Part shown: one piece after another, positions 62,372 to 64,000 of the stretch
Layout: the number at the start of each line of letters is the position of its first letter
How positions within the stretch are numbered: the first letter of the stretch is position 1
NCBI GenBank assembly: GCA_947253625.1
Contig: CAMYAB010000001.1
Coordinates: 434,001-498,000 of the forward strand
Origin: an uncultured Porphyromonadaceae bacterium
GTDB taxonomy: Bacteria; Bacteroidota; Bacteroidia; Bacteroidales; Porphyromonadaceae
Reading direction: 5' to 3'
DNA length: 64,000 bases
Made by a program: the position numbers and the translations under genes
The notes under the pieces: generated by a model
The model's input: only the letters and a program-made list of their open reading frames with translations
Databases searched by the model: none
What the model was told of the DNA's origin: nothing

Positions 62372-62910
62372 ATGGAAGAAGAACAAAGAAAACTTACATA
62401 TCCTGTAGATTATTTGTTCAAGGGGAATAGGCCGGGCAACCACTTTGAAATAGCAAAGCACTTTAAGCCCTTTTCAAAGATGAGATCATCAAGACTGAAG
62501 AAACGGACACCGGGCATGGTCGCATAGAAAGTCAAGTGATGGAGTCCATTGTTGATCCTCCGAGATTCAAACAGATAGAGCTGTACAAGGATTTGGACCA
62601 CTGGGAAGGATTGCGCCCTATTCACAAGATGACAAAGCGAAGATACAGCAGAAAAGAGGGCTCAAAGAGTGTCGAAGCCTCCTACTTCACCTCTTCTCTG
62701 CAAGATTCCACAAAGTATTCCGTCTGATCCGGAGTCATTGGGCGGATAGAAAACAATCTGCATCACTGCCTCGACATGGTCATGGGAGAAGACAAGTTAC
62801 TCAGACACAAGGGAAACGGCGCCAAGAACGTTAATATCATTCGCAAAATAGCACTCTTCCTTCTCGAGCGGTTGAAGAAAAAGAAGAAAAGAACCCTAGC
62901 GGCTCTGTAA
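62372..62910 (+). pseudogene. Decayed ISAs1-family transposase
   Basis: Pieces in two alternating frames reconstruct the C-terminal half of an ISAs1-type DDE transposase: DYLFKGNRPGNHFEIAKHF, then after a frameshift near 62480 ETDTGHGRIES and EGSKSVEASYFTSSL, then past a frameshift/stop near 62727 RIENNLHHCLDMVMGEDK, NGAKNVNIIRKIALFLLERL, ending at TAA 62908-62910. TGHGRIE and the IENNLH...D..GEDK block are family hallmarks. At least two frameshifts make it inactive. No terminal inverted repeats were identified. Confidence 0.75.
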
Positions 62911-63159
62911 AAGATTAATGCCACCAAAGACCCCACCGATATCATCACCAGTCGACTACCTCTAAACTTCAAATGTGTGAGCTCTGATTGGATTAACTAC
63001 ATTATCGGAAGTGATAGTTTTTTTTAAAGGATTGCCGTGATAAACAGAGACGATATTAAAGGCATTGAACTGATAGATCTTTAATTCTCATTTTAACACT
63101 TTGCAATTAGAATCCACTTAATTTCCAATACCTATTAATTAATCTATACTACAAAAGAA
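62911..63159. other. AT-rich spacer after the transposase remnant
   Basis: About 250 bases, very AT-rich from 63040, with no gene. It may include the right end of the IS remnant. Confidence 0.4.
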
Positions 63160-63190
63160 AGGAGCTATGTCCATAAATGGCATAGCTCCT
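63160..63190. promoter_or_regulatory. Near-perfect 31-bp palindrome upstream of an orphan gene
   Basis: AGGAGCTATG (63160-63169) and CATAGCTCCT (63181-63190) are perfect inverted repeats; the centre CCATAAATGG is itself palindromic, leaving one unpaired T. It lies just upstream of a TATATTTG box, where a repressor could bind, or it could fold as an RNA hairpin ending upstream transcription (CTTTAT follows). Confidence 0.6.
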
Positions 63191-63193
63191 CTT

Positions 63194-63201
63194 TATATTT
63201 G
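63194..63201 (+). promoter_or_regulatory. Candidate -7 box for the orphan gene
   Basis: TATATTTG, matching TAnnTTTG, 40 bp before the ATG at 63242 and directly after the palindrome. Confidence 0.5.
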
Positions 63202-63241
63202 CAGTGGTCGTTTAAGTGTAACAATTATAAATAGTCTCTCA

Positions 63242-63994
63242 ATGGTAGATAGAATCGCTTTTGAAGATGAGGTAAGGAGCTTATTCAATCAATCTTGTAT
63301 CAAGAAGGTTGAGTGTGATATCCTTAGTCTTTATCAGGAGTATGAAAGAAGAAAGGATAGGCGTGCTAGGAAGGTATTTGCAATAAAGCAACTGCTCAAC
63401 CTCCGTAAATATTTGCTGGAGGAGGATTTCCAACTAAATGAAGCGAGTAGGCAACTATTGGTGGAATTTAATAGTGCCTTAAAGGCTCAGTTGGAAGAGA
63501 TGTGGAAGCAAACGATTGCACTCGGAGAGAAAGCAGTATATCGCAGTCCTTTCTCTGATACAGAGGCGATAGGGAAGTGTTTCTTGGGGTATAACTACTC
63601 AAGTATACATCCTGTTCAGACTATTCGTGCCAAAAAGATGTGGAATATACTTAATGGTTGCCTTGCCACTTTTGAGCCTCTGTATGATGATGGTGTAACC
63701 CACTGCTTTAGTGTACAACCATCGGTTGATGGGTTAGAATACGATTCTTGTAATCAAGTACTATATCTCGGTGAGGAAATTGACAATTGGAATGAAGGAT
63801 TGGACGAGGAGTACACGAAGGACCTTCATCTTATTTATGCGTTTCACAACCTATGGGAGCATATGCATTTCTCTATCTTTGACCTGCTTTGGGTTAGAGA
63901 CTTTAGTGTGGAGTTAATTGTAGAGAGTTCTTATACTACATACTCTGGTGATTATGATGACCTTGACTGGAGTAAATATGATTTTTATAACTAG
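63242..63994 (+). CDS. Unknown soluble protein in the AT-rich region
   Basis: 250 residues from the ATG at 63242 (MVDRIAFEDEVRSLFNQ). An ATG at 63167 in the same frame lies inside the palindrome and before the promoter box, so I prefer the later start. The first ~120 residues are charged helices, possibly coiled coil (LSLYQEYERRKDRRARKVFAIKQLLNLRKYLLEED); the rest is mixed, with a very acidic C-terminus (YSGDYDDLDWSKYDFYN). No signal peptide, no membrane helix, no motif I recognise. AT-rich like the rest of the island. Confidence 0.65.
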   Translation: MVDRIAFEDEVRSLFNQSCIKKVECDILSLYQEYERRKDRRARKVFAIKQLLNLRKYLLEEDFQLNEASRQLLVEFNSALKAQLEEMWKQTIALGEKAVYRSPFSDTEAIGKCFLGYNYSSIHPVQTIRAKKMWNILNGCLATFEPLYDDGVTHCFSVQPSVDGLEYDSCNQVLYLGEEIDNWNEGLDEEYTKDLHLIYAFHNLWEHMHFSIFDLLWVRDFSVELIVESSYTTYSGDYDDLDWSKYDFYN

Positions 63995-64000
63995 AAACAC

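Noticed and set aside
1..64000. tRNA, rRNA or known riboswitch
   Set aside because: No cloverleaf, T-loop consensus or riboswitch core was noticed by eye; short RNAs could still be missed without a covariance search.

Overview
The window reads as a chromosome segment of a Bacteroidota bacterium, most likely Porphyromonas-like or a close relative. The support is four SusC/SusD-type outer-membrane import pairs, many Bacteroidota-only lipoproteins (PKD-like, DUF4843, DUF4959/F5-8C, DUF5117/DUF4953 protease), a Bacteroidota-type RpoZ, a DUF4293 protein, an MsrA-MsrB fusion, and TAnnTTTG promoter boxes. I could not run any database search, so family names rest on motifs and remembered family architecture.

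Layout. (1) 2-2975 (+): the end of a SusC and a complete SusD, converging on (2) 3246-11712 (-): a SusC-SusD-DUF4843-PKD-like-TlpA thioredoxin import operon. (3) 12362-26385 (-): a nine-gene operon ending in a strong terminator. It holds an F5/8C-like surface lipoprotein, SusC, SusD, an EEP-fold phosphohydrolase, an unknown lipoprotein, a PI-PLC, a GH92 alpha-mannosidase with PA14, an alkaline phosphatase and a metallophosphoesterase with PA14. This combination matches the bonds in a GPI anchor glycan (or a phosphatidylinositol mannoside) and is the most interesting system here. (4) 27173-34521 (-): housekeeping genes msrAB, pyrE, an SRPBCC protein, a Rieske-like lipoprotein, an AddB-like nuclease, lipB and coaA. 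(5) 35043-38982 (+): bamD, rpoZ-like, DUF4293, a Cys-rich membrane protein, a ZnuB-like permease and a helical lipoprotein. (6) 39158-47685 (+): SusC with STN domain, SusD, a lipoprotein of the substrate-import zinc metallohydrolase family that has lost its HExxH, and an intact metzincin-like protease. (7) 48160-55014: ribE, nitroreductase, hisS, split lysO, purN (-), acpP, fabF, rnc.

(8) 55284-63994: a visibly AT-rich accessory region. It contains an ATPase-unknown-PLD three-gene cassette, a PLD-helicase-DUF3427 plus NUDIX two-gene operon, a fragment of a tyrosine recombinase, a decayed ISAs1-type transposase and an orphan gene behind a near-perfect palindrome. The two cassettes look like candidate defence or mobile-element modules.

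Across the window, five short arrays of a 22-bp tandem repeat (core GCTTCTATCCGTGAAA plus six variable bases) lie only between genes, at about 12.0, 26.9, 34.9, 47.9 and 55.2 kb. No rRNA, tRNA, CRISPR-cas or origin was recognised.
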